NCBI GenBank assembly: GCA_037976565.1 | Contig: CP137682.1 | Span: 1,118,867 to 1,182,866 of the forward strand | DNA length: 64,000 nucleotides | Direction of reading: 5' to 3' | Source: Mesocentrotus franciscanus | Lineage: Eukaryota; Echinodermata; Echinoidea; Camarodonta; Strongylocentrotidae | Made by a program: the position numbers and the translations under genes | Notes under the pieces: model-generated | Seen by the model: the letters and a program-made list of their open reading frames with translations, nothing else | Told to the model about the DNA's origin: nothing | Database searches by the model: none | Shown here: one piece after another, positions 9,740-21,339 of the stretch | Layout of the letters: every line of letters begins with the position of its first letter | How positions within the stretch are numbered: the stretch's first letter is position 1

Positions 9740-12020
9740 TTTATATTGATACTATAAATTTCCTATTTTCACCCTAAGAATCTTATTTCTTCACACCAGC
9801 ATCCAAGTTAGATTGTTAGTAATATGTTTTTGTGTGGATGCACATATAAAGAGTAATTTTTGTCCAGTTAAATCATGAAAAATTGAATTTTGATAAACTA
9901 TTTATATAAAAATCAATAATTGTGAAATACAATATTTAGAAAATAGTATAAATTCTTCAAAATTCATAATTTTTTGGGGAAATGTCATGCACGCAACATG
10001 GTACAAATCATATAACCTGGGCAAAGGCATGGGGAAATCAAGTTTTGAGAGATAAAAAGGGAAATTAATGGTATTAAACTATATAAAGCAATTGATAAGT
10101 TGTGAGGACATGACGTCACAAACTGATAACCAATTTGTGTTGTGATTCTCATTGTTCCATAGTTTTACATACTTTTTCAAAAATTCATAACTTTCTTATT
10201 AGTTATCCGATTTTGCTCAAACTTTTTTTGATTGGTTTGTCTGATTTTTCTGCTTTTATTGAGAGTAAGTTAATTTTGGAGTGGACTTGCCCTTTACGAT
10301 TGGAGAGGTGTGTGAGGAGGGGGAAGTCCTTATCTACGATCCTCTTTACGAAAATGACTGTCTCTACTTATCCTCTCATGCTCATCGTTATAAAGATGAT
10401 GGTTAGGAATATCGCAACCATTTTCGAAAACTCAATCTAAGGCGAGTTCAATGGCCTTTTGACATGTGCGAACATTACAATGACATATTACATAATCGAA
10501 CATGTTTTCTATTATACATACAACAGGATATTGAAAGTGTCCTGGAGTTGATTTATTGCCAGTTTTTGCTCTCATGTTCGGTATATGTGCATGGTATGTG
10601 AAGGCGTAAGGCTAGCAATATTATTATCATGTTCAGGCCAGTTTATTTAACGATTAAGATCATCTAATATTCGGTACTTCAATACCGTCTTCAAATGACA
10701 GGAATCAAGAAAGTTGTCAGACAATCCTCTGCATGAAAATGTCAGTCGTTTTTCAACACAGAACTATTCAAAAGTATGAGCTGTTTTAAAAAATGTACCA
10801 AAAATAGCAATTAAACATAAAAGTGTGACAAAGACTTTTTTTCTTCTTCAAATTACTCTATTAGTAATTAGCATGTGAGGAATATTTTTATCGTATCGAA
10901 AAAATCTGATTATGATTATTGTTAGAAGTGCAAATGCACTGAAAACTATTGTCATTTATTTTTAGTGATTGTGATTACTCACAAATATTTTGGAACAAGG
11001 TTTTAATTTTTCTCTGAAACAACAGAAGTATTGTTTGACAATGAAAAAATTGATTACATGTGAGGTTAAATTACTTTGGAGGTAAATATATAACTGGTCT
11101 ACCCCTAGAATCTCCTTGGAAGGCTTTGAAATGGGATTTATATTAGATTTAAAGACATGGTAAAACATAAGAGAGATTCCAAAATGTGAGGAGACTGTCC
11201 ATAAATTTGCAGCAATATGGGTACCTTTGGCCTTTGAAAAAAAAAGGTAGAAGTATTGATGAATTGCCAGATGTTTAGTATTTCTTTTGCCATGGGAGGA
11301 CTGGATGAAAGTTTATTCAAAATTTACTTAATAAATTTGTTATGTTTTCATCGAGACATTAGCCTACCAGTATAGTTTGGGCGAGTCCAAAGTGTGTATA
11401 GAGTCGGGATTATACATTATTGTAATATGTGCAGGATGATATAATTTTGTTTAATGATCAAGTAGTAAGATCATTTGGAATTACCAAAATAATGATTATT
11501 TTAAGCAAACTATGAGCTGTAAGAAAAGCAAAAGTGATAAATTGATGGCAAAAATAGTCCCCAAACAGTGAAAATAGGGGCCATTTCATGAGGAAAATTA
11601 CATATTCTGGATATTAATTTTCTGCCTATTTATGTTCCCATTAAACCATTCTTTTCCCTATTTCCCAGAATCTAATTGCCATGGTAATCTCCTCGTTCAT
11701 GTGTTATCCTATTGTTTTCACAATTTTACCAAATTCTGGCACAAATGGATTTTGATATGCCATATTCAAAACAATGTTGCTCAGTATAGCGTATATGAAT
11801 GAATGTTAACAATGTATCATTTGAAAGCACATTACTTTTACTTTATCAAAAGCAAGGGGTTTTATCATGCAGCTTAGGGTTCGTTCATAATAACATTTTC
11901 GTATTTTGTTTTCTTGAACGCACTGTACATTGTAACAGTTGCCGAAACATGTTTATTAATATTAACAGTATTATCTCTAGTAAGTGTTCTCTCTATTTAA
12001 GACAAACAACGAAAAATCCT
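9740..12020. other. Non-coding stretch, intron by the gene model
   Basis: AT-rich sequence with many stops in all frames and no supported exon or known repeat. The open frames here do not show domain or splice support. Confidence 0.4.
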
Positions 12021-12022
12021 AC

Positions 12023-12196
12023 CTTGCCTGGTGGTGTACGTAGACTGCAATATTTGTTCAGGTGCAGCTTTGAATTTCGAACTAACATCGCTCGGGCCAG
12101 GATCAGAAAGTTGTCCGAAATCCCCTGTTTCCATCCATGCAGTGACTACTTGTTTGGAATAGTCTGTGTCATTAAGTTGTGGGGTATCTGCGTTCG
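12023..12196 (-). CDS. Exon 21: tail cassette, type II (second copy)
   Basis: The acceptor is CAATTATTTCAG|CGA and the donor AGGCAAG|GTAGGA. The 174 nt run from phase 1 to 1. It reads TDYSKQVVTAWMETGDFGQL, then SDPGPSDVSSKFKAAPEQI, homologous to exon 15. The split codon with exon 20 gives alanine. No known domain was recognised. Confidence 0.68.
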
Positions 12197-12576
12197 CTGA
12201 AATAATTGAAGTCACACATATATGCTTAATACGATGTATAGCCTTTGTTTTCATTTTTGCAGAAGGATTTATACAACACCTAAGTAAATCCTTATCATTT
12301 GATTGGAGGATTGTTGGTCACATGATATTCAATAGATATACTATTGCACGGGCGTGCATTTTTGGTATTACTCGCCGTAGTACTATTCAACGAGCATGCA
12401 TTTTTGGTTATATGCAGACTGCGTACCTCTCTGCCCTGTGTGTATCCCATTGTTATAATAGCTGCGCGCATCTGACGCGAAGGCAATCTGAATGTAATCG
12501 AAAAGGCCTGACTCCAACTTGAATTTATCTTTAATATAAGGAGCAAAACATAATTTGTTGAACGATGTTGTAAAAA

Positions 12577-12764
12577 ACAAATAATGAATGTTTTTCATTC
12601 GTTCAATAGTGAAAATATTTTCATTCGTTGAAAGATTAACGTTAATTCTACCACCTGCTTGATTATATTCAACTCGGCTGACGCCTCGTTGAATAGAACG
12701 TTAATCTTTCAACTCATGAAAATATTCGCACTATTGAACCATCTCATAAGCATTCATTATTTGT
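12577..12764. mobile_element. Inverted-repeat element (MITE-like)
   Basis: ACAAATAATGAATG at the left and its complement at the right bound arms sharing TTCAATAGTG, AATATTTTCAT and GTTGAAAGATTAACGTT. Arms are about 80 bp with a 20-bp centre. No coding sequence. Confidence 0.7.
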
Positions 12765-12889
12765 ATAATATTATATTCACATGCAGTGAGTTTTCATTAC
12801 CATTTGTACCATATAGTGATATTGAATAATAATGTAACGGGTTATTTACGCAATTTGAATATTTTCAGATGCATACATGATTACACCCA

Positions 12890-12972
12890 CGCATACACAC
12901 ACACGCACACGCACACACGCACGCACATACACACATATATACTAATATATGCGTGTGTGTGCGTGTGTATGC
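12890..12972. repeat. (CA)n/(TG)n compound microsatellite
   Basis: A CA-rich run (ACACACGCACACGCACACAC) is followed by an inverted TG-rich run, so the tract itself is roughly palindromic. Confidence 0.9.
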
Positions 12973-13091
12973 TTATATATACATTATATACAGGTTTGTT
13001 TGCGCATAAAGCTGCATTAACTGACAGTGCACAACTGCAGGAGCTAGCGTAATATTTTTAGGCTGAAGTAGTTGAAGTTTTTTTGTATTAC

Positions 13092-13171
13092 CTTGCAAGA
13101 TAAATTCTCCTGCCGAGATATTAAGCTGAAGCAAATCTGGATTATCACTGTCCACACTAGTCCTAGGTCGT
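13092..13171 (-). CDS. Exon 20: tail exon
   Basis: The acceptor is AATATTTCAG|ACG and the donor TGCAAG|GTAATA. The 80 nt run from phase 2 to 1, reading RPRTSVDSDNPDLLQLNISA, then GEFILQ. The phases fit exons 19 and 21. Confidence 0.58.
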
Positions 13172-13446
13172 CTGAAATATTAATTAACCAAGCAAAATTT
13201 GTTTTAGATAGTAAAAGAAATCAAATTGTATGCCTCATTGTCAATCTGATTTGGCACAAAAAAATGGATCACATAATATGTTCGTATGAATAGAGCACCT
13301 AGAATCTTGCTACACAATTAGTCTAAAGGAGGCCACATGACAAATGATAAACTTCATGTCTTGGCGGTTGTACTGATATAAAAAAAAACAATTATGCGAT
13401 AATCTTTTTTCGCTGATACATACACGCTAATAGATAATGGATCATT

Positions 13447-13870
13447 GGTATTGGTATTGGTATTTATTTTCCATATCACAATATTAAAAAAAAAATACAA
13501 AGAAAATGCATGTACATAGTCAAATCAATGGTATAGTGAATGGCTGGATAGCCCCTTCAGCTTTGTTAGTATAACAAAACTGTTCTTCCCTGGGGTCCAT
13601 GGTCTTGCGAGATATACGCGGAGGCTATTTTGACATAGGTCAGGGCCGTCAGGCGGCTATTGTATCGTAGGTCAATGTGAAGCGCTTCCGGGCAACAACG
13701 CGCAAAGCAGAGCAGAAGCCGAGAGTCAAATTTAGGTCTAGATCTCCTGGAAGTATAGTGCCGATGTTGGATATGAAGCAAATAATCACATCTTTTACAG
13801 TGGTGAGTCGAGAAACAATCATCACCTCTGTGATCTCGGGGGCTATACATTCTTCTCCCTAGCCCCACCC
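13447..13870 (-). mobile_element. Probable LINE 3' end
   Basis: The minus strand has an open frame of 100 codons (RDHRGDDCFSTHHCKRCDYL, then RRSRPKFDSRLLLCFARCC) followed by an AT-rich end and a tail of AATACC repeats (TTGGTATTGGTATTGG on the plus strand). The hexamer tail is LINE-like. The reading has a CxxC pair but is not a sure match to any domain. Confidence 0.4.
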
Positions 13871-14690
13871 CCTTCTCAAAGTCATAAGCCTATGTGTAGA
13901 CGAGTAATTTAACCCTTCATGATAGGTTGCAATCGCGAGATGACCTCTGCGAAGATATTTTGTCCCATCGCCAAAGTACTAGTAGTCGTTAATTATCTAC
14001 TTACTACCACAAAGGTCCTTTTTGCATAACAAAACTTACTATTAAGGGTTAAATTAGTCGTAAACCTCTTACCGAAAGTTTTTGTTCCATTCATATTGAA
14101 GGGCAAGGAGTGAAACAATAGGATGTTTGACCAAAACTATCACCTCACTCGCCCCCCAAGCGATATTTTTTAGCAGAAAATCATGCCTTAATTTACTTCA
14201 AACCATTGATATATCCAACAAATTTAAGATCTTGCCAAGCTCTTTTGTTTGATACTATTTTTGTCATTGTAGCAAAAATATTCCTTTCACCATGTACACA
14301 CATTGAATAGTTTGCATCACGAATCGTGGGCTTTTAAAAAAAATTAGAAATTAATCTTTAAAGCATTTAAGACAAATGAAAGTAAATAGAGACCGATTAC
14401 TTTGATGATTTATACAAGACATCAACCCAAACTTAATTATTAAAGGGAGATTTCGACAAAACATCTTGAAAAAAGGGCTTTCATGGTAACGAATTGAGTA
14501 ATACAACACCACGTACTGTGCGCGAGTTACATTTCCAGGCCATAGGGGAATGTTCTAATGGGGGCTACCAAATTTCATGACTCTTTTCACACTCATGGAA
14601 TGACAACCAAATGAAAGAAAATAAGGAAGACGAAATATCGATGTGATGAAGAAGAGGAAGAAGAGAAGAATAAAAACAACCGGATATTAC

Positions 14691-14766
14691 TTTCGTCTAG
14701 GAGGTCTAGGAGTTGAGAGGGCCCATAGTGTATTGCCACGTGATGTCCACTGACCCATCGCTTCAT
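14691..14766 (-). CDS. Exon 19: tail exon
   Basis: The acceptor is TTTTTTTATAG|ATG and the donor ACGAAA|GTAATA. The 76 nt run from phase 1 to 2, reading DEAMGQWTSRGNTLWALSTP and RPPRR. Joined to exon 20 it gives a basic stretch RRKRPRTS that resembles a nuclear localisation signal. No domain was recognised. Confidence 0.5.
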
Positions 14767-15354
14767 CTATAAAAAAAAAACATAATAATTCTTTCAAATG
14801 TGTACGTCTAGCGCATAAACTTTAAATATTTAAGCAAAAATATACCTCTCTACACCAAGGAAGGACAATATCAGTACCATTCCAAAATTACACTTGACAT
14901 GTTTTTGTATTACTCTTAAACTCATTTTATATCATGCGGTATCTTCGGGTATGTATCAAGTTATAATTATGTCAAAATTATCTATTGGCTCTTATTTATT
15001 TATTTGTTCCGTTTTATTTAAACAGGGTTTCCCGTTAGTAATCAATGTACTGTTTTCCAGGGGCCCTGTAAACAATTGCAACATAACAATATGAAGATAT
15101 AAACTACTTGAACAATATAAACAATATGAACATCATCGAAAACATCAATACATAGTGACATATAACATAAAATAAGTAAAGAATGAGAGCGAATAATGAA
15201 CAAATCCGTAGTAAGAAGGTATAATTTTCAATGAGAAATTACAAATCGATAAAAATGACAAATTAGCGTATACACTGATTATTAGCAGTGATCTGTTCAG
15301 ATTATAATATATTATCATATTGAGAAATTTATGTAAATATTCATGAAAGAAAGA

Positions 15355-15600
15355 AAGAAAGGCAAATCAATCTTTAACATCACTGCTTAAAATATGGAGA
15401 ACAAAATGCATTCTTGGTCTGAGCATTTCGCACTGAGTTGGGGAGGCTATTCCACAGAAGAGCACCATCAACTGACAAGGCACGTTTTCCACAGTCTGTT
15501 TTAATTCTTGGAATAATAACGTCCAAATCTTCAGAATTCCTTGTTTTGTATCAATGAGTATGGGCGGACAGGGTGAACATATCATATAAATATGACGGGG
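15355..15600 (-). mobile_element. LINE C-terminal fragment
   Basis: In one minus frame the sequence reads KTDCGKRALSVDGALLWNSL, then PNSVRNAQTKNAF. This is the conserved GxxLWNSLPxxVR block near the end of LINE polymerases. 5'-truncated. Confidence 0.65.
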
Positions 15601-15744
15601 CACTATTATTCATAATATCATTAATTTACTTTCTGGAACTCCCATCTTTTTTCCATATCAATCCATTTCCGGGTACTGAACATTTCGGAGGTGGAAATCA
15701 ATGTGTTTATTTTAAGGACAATTCTTGCCATCTGCTTGTGTTGC

Positions 15745-17220
15745 TTAATTCAATTCAGAACTTTATTTCAGACCCAGCTGCACAAGGCAGAGGTCCATAA
15801 AACATATGTTACATAGATATATAAGGAAAAGAGCGGAGTATAAACATGATGAGTATAATAACAACAAATCGTACAAAGACTAAAGAGTATAACAAACTAA
15901 ACTAGATCTATACTAGACATACGTATATACAATGTAAACTGTAACATGTAACCTGTATCTGTAAGATTGATAACAGTATAGCAATCTAACTCTAAGCTAT
16001 AACTGTAACTGCAAGATTAAAATAAGTATATGTATAACAAAATGAAGTTGTAACTTAATTCTAACAATCTCTGCTCAACTAACCAGAACAATAAAAATAA
16101 TAGATAGTTAGATATTATAACAAGCAACAAGGACTATACTGCAACCATGAGAGGCTGGATAGTGCTTGGTAACACCATGCAAAATATGATCAATTCCCAT
16201 GTGTCAGCAGGCTATTAAGCCAAAATTTCCAGAGGCCCGATGTGTACCTAAGGCAACTATACGAGGGGTTCACTAATACCTTTACAATACCATTCTCAGA
16301 GACATCCACTCTCTGGATGAACTTATACATGAGATTTCGTAATACAGCCGAACAGGCTGGAAAATTCAACTCAGCAAACATTTGACTAGCACTAAAGTAT
16401 CTAGGTACCCTAAGAAGCATTCTCATGGCATCATTATAGGCCACAGTAAGCCTGTACAAACTGCTCTTCTTAAAATTACACCACAGATGCGCAGTGTACA
16501 AAGGTGTACAGTATGCCCTAAATAATGCCACCTTCACATCCGGAGAACACATATGAAATTTCCTAACAAGCATATTACCTTGAGCATATAATTTATGACA
16601 CTGTCGACTAATATCTTTATCATCACTAAGGTACTCAGTATAGAAATGACCAAGATACATGACCTCTGTACAGACATTGAGTTTAGCTCCACATAAATAA
16701 AAATCCGGGAATACCAATCTACGGTGTTCCTTACATCTAATTATCATAACATGACTCTTTTTTTGCATTATATTTGACATCATTATCATATCCATAATCA
16801 GAACAATCTTGAGCAAACTCTGCAACCCAGCATTTGACGGGCTAACAATAACAAGGTCATCTGCATACATTAAATGATTGACTACCATACCGCCAACTAC
16901 ACAGCCTTTTTTACAAGCATTCAAATTGTCAGATAGACCATCCATGTACAGGTTAAAGAGAAAGGGAGAAAGAATACCACCCTGTCTAACTCCATTACTG
17001 ACATGGAATGGTTCAGAGACACTACTTCCCCATCTAGCCATCATAGTTTGATGGGCATACCAAAACACGATTATCCTAATCAGGTACTTAGGAATATCTC
17101 TATCAGCCATTTTCGTAAACAGCTTTTCATGATTTATCCGATCAAAAGCTTTGGAAGCATCAAGAAAACAAAGAAACAAGGAAGAATTTCTGCTACGATA
17201 ACTTGCAATAATTTCCTTCA
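15745..17220 (-). mobile_element. LINE, 3' half of reverse transcriptase with intact YADD
   Basis: A 329-codon open frame (17179-16190) contains FLDASKAFDRINHEKLF, NGVRQGGILSPFLFNLYMDG and LMYADDLVIVSPSN, the palm motifs with the catalytic YADD. The C-terminal part is YNDAMRMLLRVPRYFSASQM. A 3' untranslated region follows, ending with AATAAAGTTC and a TTGAATTG-type tail near 15745. It is 5'-truncated just before the first palm motif. The family is distinct from the copies at 5.6-8.8 kb. The ORF is well preserved, so the insertion is fairly young. Confidence 0.85.
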
Positions 17221-17230
17221 GAGCAAATAA

Positions 17231-17645
17231 TCAAGATATCTTTTGTTCTTTTACTGTATTTACTCCATGATGCGCTATATAGTCATAGTATGGAAGGATA
17301 AGAGAATTGGGAAGTAGTTTGGCATTATCAATTGTAAGATATTTCCTGACTCTACGAAGTAGGGCCAACCTAGAGGAGATCTTATTAGAACTGTATTTCA
17401 CATGACCCTGCAAAGTCATGTGCTGGTCTAGCCAAACTCCCAGATATTTTACATTTTGAACTTGCTTGATTGGTACATTAGCAACTTTTGTTTCGATTGG
17501 TGTTTATTACAAGTTCAGCAATTTCTGCGGTGTTCCAAAAATCATGAAGCATGTTTTGTCCGTATTCAGGGTTAGATGGTTTCTTTCCAACCACTTTCTC
17601 ACACAATCCAAATCATGATTAAGAAATGTTTCGATTTCCCTTGGA
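17231..17645 (-). mobile_element. LINE fragment, post-palm region
   Basis: On the minus strand the reading is DCVRKWLERNHLTLNTDKT, CFMIFGTPQK, then KYLGVWLDQHMTLQGHVKY and SSRLALLRRVRKYLTIDNAK. There is one frame break near 17500. It is a different LINE family abutting the 3' side of the previous copy. Confidence 0.8.
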
Positions 17646-17697
17646 TAAGGGATCAGACCGGGGTGGAGGAATCTCTGAACTTCCTGTTACCACTTAC

Positions 17698-17741
17698 CAG
17701 GAGACTGAAATTGATCCTCGTCGTCTTGCGCTCTGCTCGCA
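17698..17741 (-). CDS. Exon 18: 44-nt acidic micro-exon
   Basis: It lies between the strong acceptor TTGTCTTCACAG and the near-perfect donor CCTG|GTAAGT. In phase 2 to 1 it reads ASRAQDDEDQFQSP. It is comparable to exon 14. A LINE fragment lies immediately downstream in the following intron. Confidence 0.55.
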
Positions 17742-18410
17742 CTGTGAAGACAAAAGTGCAATTCGAATTAAATTTCATATTCCTATAGCTTTCATTGTGA
17801 TAAACCTTTACAAAGAGTTAATATATTGTTTACCTGAATATCTATTTTTGTCTGATGATATGAAATAAAAGTTCTGTCGTTGCGGTTGTATTTGTGAACG
17901 AAACTATTGAGAAACTAAGGTAGATTTAGCGTGTAAGACTAATTGAGTATCATGAAGTTTTGAAATAAAGATAAAATATGAACTAAATCTGAAAAATCAC
18001 ATACAGTGAACATGACTGCACAGTCACAGGAATTGGATTGTGGGACATTAGGCAATGAAAGATTTGTTTAATTTTTAGTCATATTTCGAATATCAGGGTA
18101 CTTCAAGAGCAATACTTTGGGGAACTTTTTTCGCGATGATACTCGTCGTCAATGAGTTAAAAATGATAGGAAAGCAGACGAAAGATATATCTCTATAAAC
18201 AAGAAGGAAAAGTTGATATTTATGGACGTTGTTCTTTTCTCTTTTTATTTTGATAATTTTTTCTATATCGAAATGGTAATAAATCAGTGCGTTTCTTGGA
18301 AGTGTTTATCAATCAATTAAGTATAAGTCGGCGCCATCTTACATAAAATCGGCGCCATTTTATGTAGGAAATCGATTTTTTTTTTTTTTTTTTTTGGGGG
18401 AGGGGCTTAC

Positions 18411-18513
18411 GTGCTTAATGAGTCGCTTCTGATGCTGCGAGTCCTTGTCGACTTTTGACGCTGTCTCTTCTTCCTTATAGTAGTCTCTGTCAAGTGACAT
18501 CTTTCTCCCGGAT
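18411..18513 (-). CDS. Exon 17: basic serine/arginine-rich tail exon
   Basis: The acceptor is TTTTTCAAG|ATC and the donor AGCAC|GTAAGC, 103 nt. In phase 1 to 2 it reads DPGERCHLTETTIRKKRQRQ, then KSTRTRSIRSDSLS. In phase 2 to 0 it would read SGRKMSLDRDYYKEEE. The first fits exons 16 (long form) and 18 and resembles the basic/serine exons 13 and 19/20. It may act as a nuclear localisation or phosphorylation segment (inference). Confidence 0.5.
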
Positions 18514-18545
18514 CTTGAAAAATAAAATTCGCAGAGCACTCTTAA

Positions 18546-19049
18546 AGATACTATGTCCCTTTTGCAGCCAACATCAAATTCTGTAGAACTTTGCAGGAAT
18601 TAGGAATACGTCATGTATGTCCTATCTGTGAAATTAAAACGTTAGCAGTGTCCTAATATTCAAATTATGCAAGGAAACCCGTTTACTTGCTAGACTTCAC
18701 TGTCAGACACTATTGAGTGAGTGACTGGCTTTTTTGTTCTTTGGTAATAACATACATAAAATGAGCTGTAAAGGGAACATGAGCATTTGTCTACATAAAT
18801 AACCCACTTCTTGTAATGGCCAAAATGAAACTGATTGAATCTTTGCGCAGCACAAAACATACGACCATTCGGTACAATGGTCTGAAAATCAGACTATTAG
18901 CACTTTTTAGCACGTAGCACTAAAGACACTTAAAGACATTTTCAAGCCCCCCTAATTTTTATGGAAGTTCTAAATTAGTATTATCTTTCAAATGCCGTTG
19001 GAATTTAACCTTTTCATTTTTTTGGCCTGTAAAATGGGACATAGTACCT
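18546..19049. mobile_element. TTAA-flanked DNA element, 504 bp
   Basis: Flanked on both sides by TTAA (18542-18545 and 19050-19053). The termini are AGATACTATGTCCCTTTTGC on the left and, inverted, AGGTACTATGTCCCATTTTA on the right. A TTAA duplication and short inverted repeats fit piggyBac or Kolobok superfamilies. There is no coding capacity, so it is non-autonomous. Confidence 0.75.
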
Positions 19050-19170
19050 TTAAGACATTTCTCTATTTACAATCAATCAATTAGTACTCGTCCAGAGGAC
19101 TGACAAAGACTTGGATGCCAATGCAGTGCAGGGTAACTAGCTAGAGAAAAATGTATACACATGGTTATGG

Positions 19171-19486
19171 GGCGCCAAGTGTTACCCTAGTTTTGCGGTA
19201 TAAAATCACCTCATTTTGTCACAGATTTCACTCGAAACTGTCTTTTGTAACAAAATTATGTCAAACAATTTATTTTGTTACAAAATGAACTAAAAACAAT
19301 TATTTCGTAACAAAATTTTATTTTGGTATAAACTTCATTTTGTATTACAGAATGAATTCGGCACAAAGTCATTTTGTAACAAAATAAGTTGTTTAACATA
19401 ATTTTGTTAGAAAAGACAGTTTTGAGTGTATTCTGTGACAAAATGAGGAGATTTTATACCGAAACACCAGGGTAACACTTGGCGCC
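19171..19486. mobile_element. Fold-back element, copy 1 (GGCGCCAAGTGTTACCC ends)
   Basis: The arms are near-perfect inverted copies beginning GGCGCCAAGTGTTACCC, then TATAAAATCACCTCATTTTG, with repeated TTTTGTAACAAAAT palindromes inside. Total 316 bp. Open frames in it arise from the repeated text and are not genes. Confidence 0.8.
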
Positions 19487-19490
19487 TTGG

Positions 19491-19870
19491 GACGCCAAGT
19501 GTTACCCCGGTTTTTCTGTACAAAGTCATTTGTAACAAAATGAATTCGGTAAAGCTATGTTGTAACAATATGAAATCGGTACAAATCATTTTGTAACAAA
19601 ATGAATTCGGTACAAATTTTGTAACATAATGGATTCGGTACAAATCATCTTGTAACATAATGGATTCGGTACAAATCATCTTGTAACTAAATGAATTCGG
19701 TACAAATCATTTTGTAACAAAAGAATTTTGTTACAAAATAATTGTTTTTAGTTCATTTTGTAATAAAATAAATTGTTTGACATAATTTTGTTACAAAAGA
19801 CAATTTTGAATGAATTCTGTGACAAAATGAGGTGGTTTTATACCGAAAAATTAGAGTAACACTTGGCGTC
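19491..19870. mobile_element. Fold-back element, copy 2, with internal ~30-bp tandem repeats
   Basis: It has the same terminal motif (GACGCCAAGTGTTACCCC and its complement) 4 bp from copy 1. The left half contains about six units of GAATTCGGTACAAATCA plus TTTTGTAACAAAAT, which copy 1 has only once or twice. The right arm matches copy 1. Confidence 0.8.
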
Positions 19871-20119
19871 CAATACATGGTGCTCTCAATCTTTTTTGTA
19901 GCATTGATAGGTATTGCAATGTCAGGTGCAAGATCCGAAAGGAATGTCATTGATGATGGATTGATGATGTTCTTTCTAAGGAGTTAGGATATTAGGTATG
20001 TGTGTTAGTTGTACGGCTGGGTGTTGTTGTGTGAATGGCGTATTTGTACAGTGTTTTTTGTGTTGGGTGGATGAGTGTTGTTTATGATGTAAATGGGAGC
20101 GTCTTTGGTGTGGGTGTGA

Positions 20120-20160
20120 ATGTGAATGTTTACGGGGGGGGGGGTACGTACTAGAAGGGG
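20120..20160. repeat. G-rich low-complexity tract
   Basis: A ten-base G run lies within GT-rich text. The open frames overlapping this region on the minus strand are compositional and not supported as genes. A second ten-base G run is near 20490. Confidence 0.6.
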
Positions 20161-20727
20161 TGGAGGCGTGGCGGGGGATATTAACGGAGGGTGCATTGTA
20201 TGTAAAAATACGTTTTATGTTATTTTCCATGAATGATGGTAATAAATAAGTTTAGTATGTGATTATTATTATTAGGAAAATGTAGAGATTTCATTCCATT
20301 ATTCTCCTTCTTTGCTAACTGTTTTGTGAATAAGTTACTTGTGTTATGAAAACGAAATGAAGATTTGTATTTGTATGGAATTATTTACATTGATTCTTTA
20401 TGTAATGATTTATTTTGAATGAAATCTCTAATAAAATAAAAAGATATGGAAAAAGAAAAAAAAGTGTGTATATTTGTGTGAAGGAAAAGGGGGGGGGGGG
20501 TGATTTAACGTAATTGCGATAAATGTAAAGAATATCTTATGAGGGCTTGAATCGTAATCAATTTAAGTTGACTGCTAAAGTTGCAAATTCCGATCAGCTC
20601 GATCCGTGCTGAAAATTATGCGCCATTAGGCCAGAAGAAACCTAAAGATATAGACAGATCCATTGGTGTAATTTTCGCATCAGCCTCACTCACTCGCCAC
20701 AATATAGAAATGAGAATACCAACACAC

Positions 20728-20844
20728 CCTGTCGAAGAGATAAGCTCACCTTGTACCCCAAACCTTGCCATAGCGGTGCGGCCCATAATTCTTCTTGAAG
20801 TGAATCTTCGATGACACCTTCCACTTCCGTTTTACAGTGAATTT
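20728..20844 (-). CDS. Exon 16: tail cassette, type I (second copy)
   Basis: The acceptor is CTCTTGAAG|AAA. It reads EIHCKTEVEGVIEDSLQEEL, then WAAPLWQGLGYK, homologous to exon 12. The better donor is TACAAG|GTGAGC at 20750 (phase 0), for which I find no phase-0 partner downstream. The longer form to CAGG|GTGTGT at 20728 ends in phase 1 and fits exon 17. Either form is possible. Confidence 0.6.
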
Positions 20845-21339
20845 CTTCAAGAGAAAGGAAAACGAAAGGCGATTTTAACATTGTACTCAACCAAATTTGT
20901 CGATCGAAGTCGATGAACACATAATCCCACGATTGCTGGAAATGTAGAAAACTGGAAAGGATTTACCCTTATGAGTTTTACCTGCCCCAGCCCTTTTTTA
21001 TAAACCGCCTCAAACATCCCAGGTTTTATTTCCACCCTGATGTTATATTGGTTTTATATAAGCAGAACAATGAGAGAAACAAATTAGTGAAAGTTTGAGC
21101 AATATCGAATTCCAAAAAAAAAAAAAAAATCCTTTAAAAGGCTTTGAAACAAATTATAATGCCATGTAGGTAAATTGCCATTTCCATTAGTAGATACAGG
21201 GTTTGAAAATAGTGGGTGCGAGCGGCCGAGCGGCGTGCACTACTTGTAATCGGTAAAATGACTACGCTATCGGTGTGAAAGTCATGATTGAACATAAAGC
21301 AGAAAGAGGAAGACCCATCCCAAGCCTACCGTCTTTCGC

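Noticed and set aside
13990..14160. Possible exon ending at CTTTCG|GTAAGA on the minus strand
   Set aside because: A donor-like site and an open frame exist, but the only upstream AG has no pyrimidine tract and the reading shows no similarity to the cassette exons.
19256..19950. Minus-strand ORFs with repeated CYKM/VTK text
   Set aside because: They arise from the TTTTGTAACAAAAT repeats of the twin fold-back elements and do not resemble proteins.
19976..20230. Pro/His/Thr-rich minus-strand ORFs
   Set aside because: Low-complexity reading of a GT- and G-rich tract. Two overlapping frames are open at once, which argues for composition and not coding.
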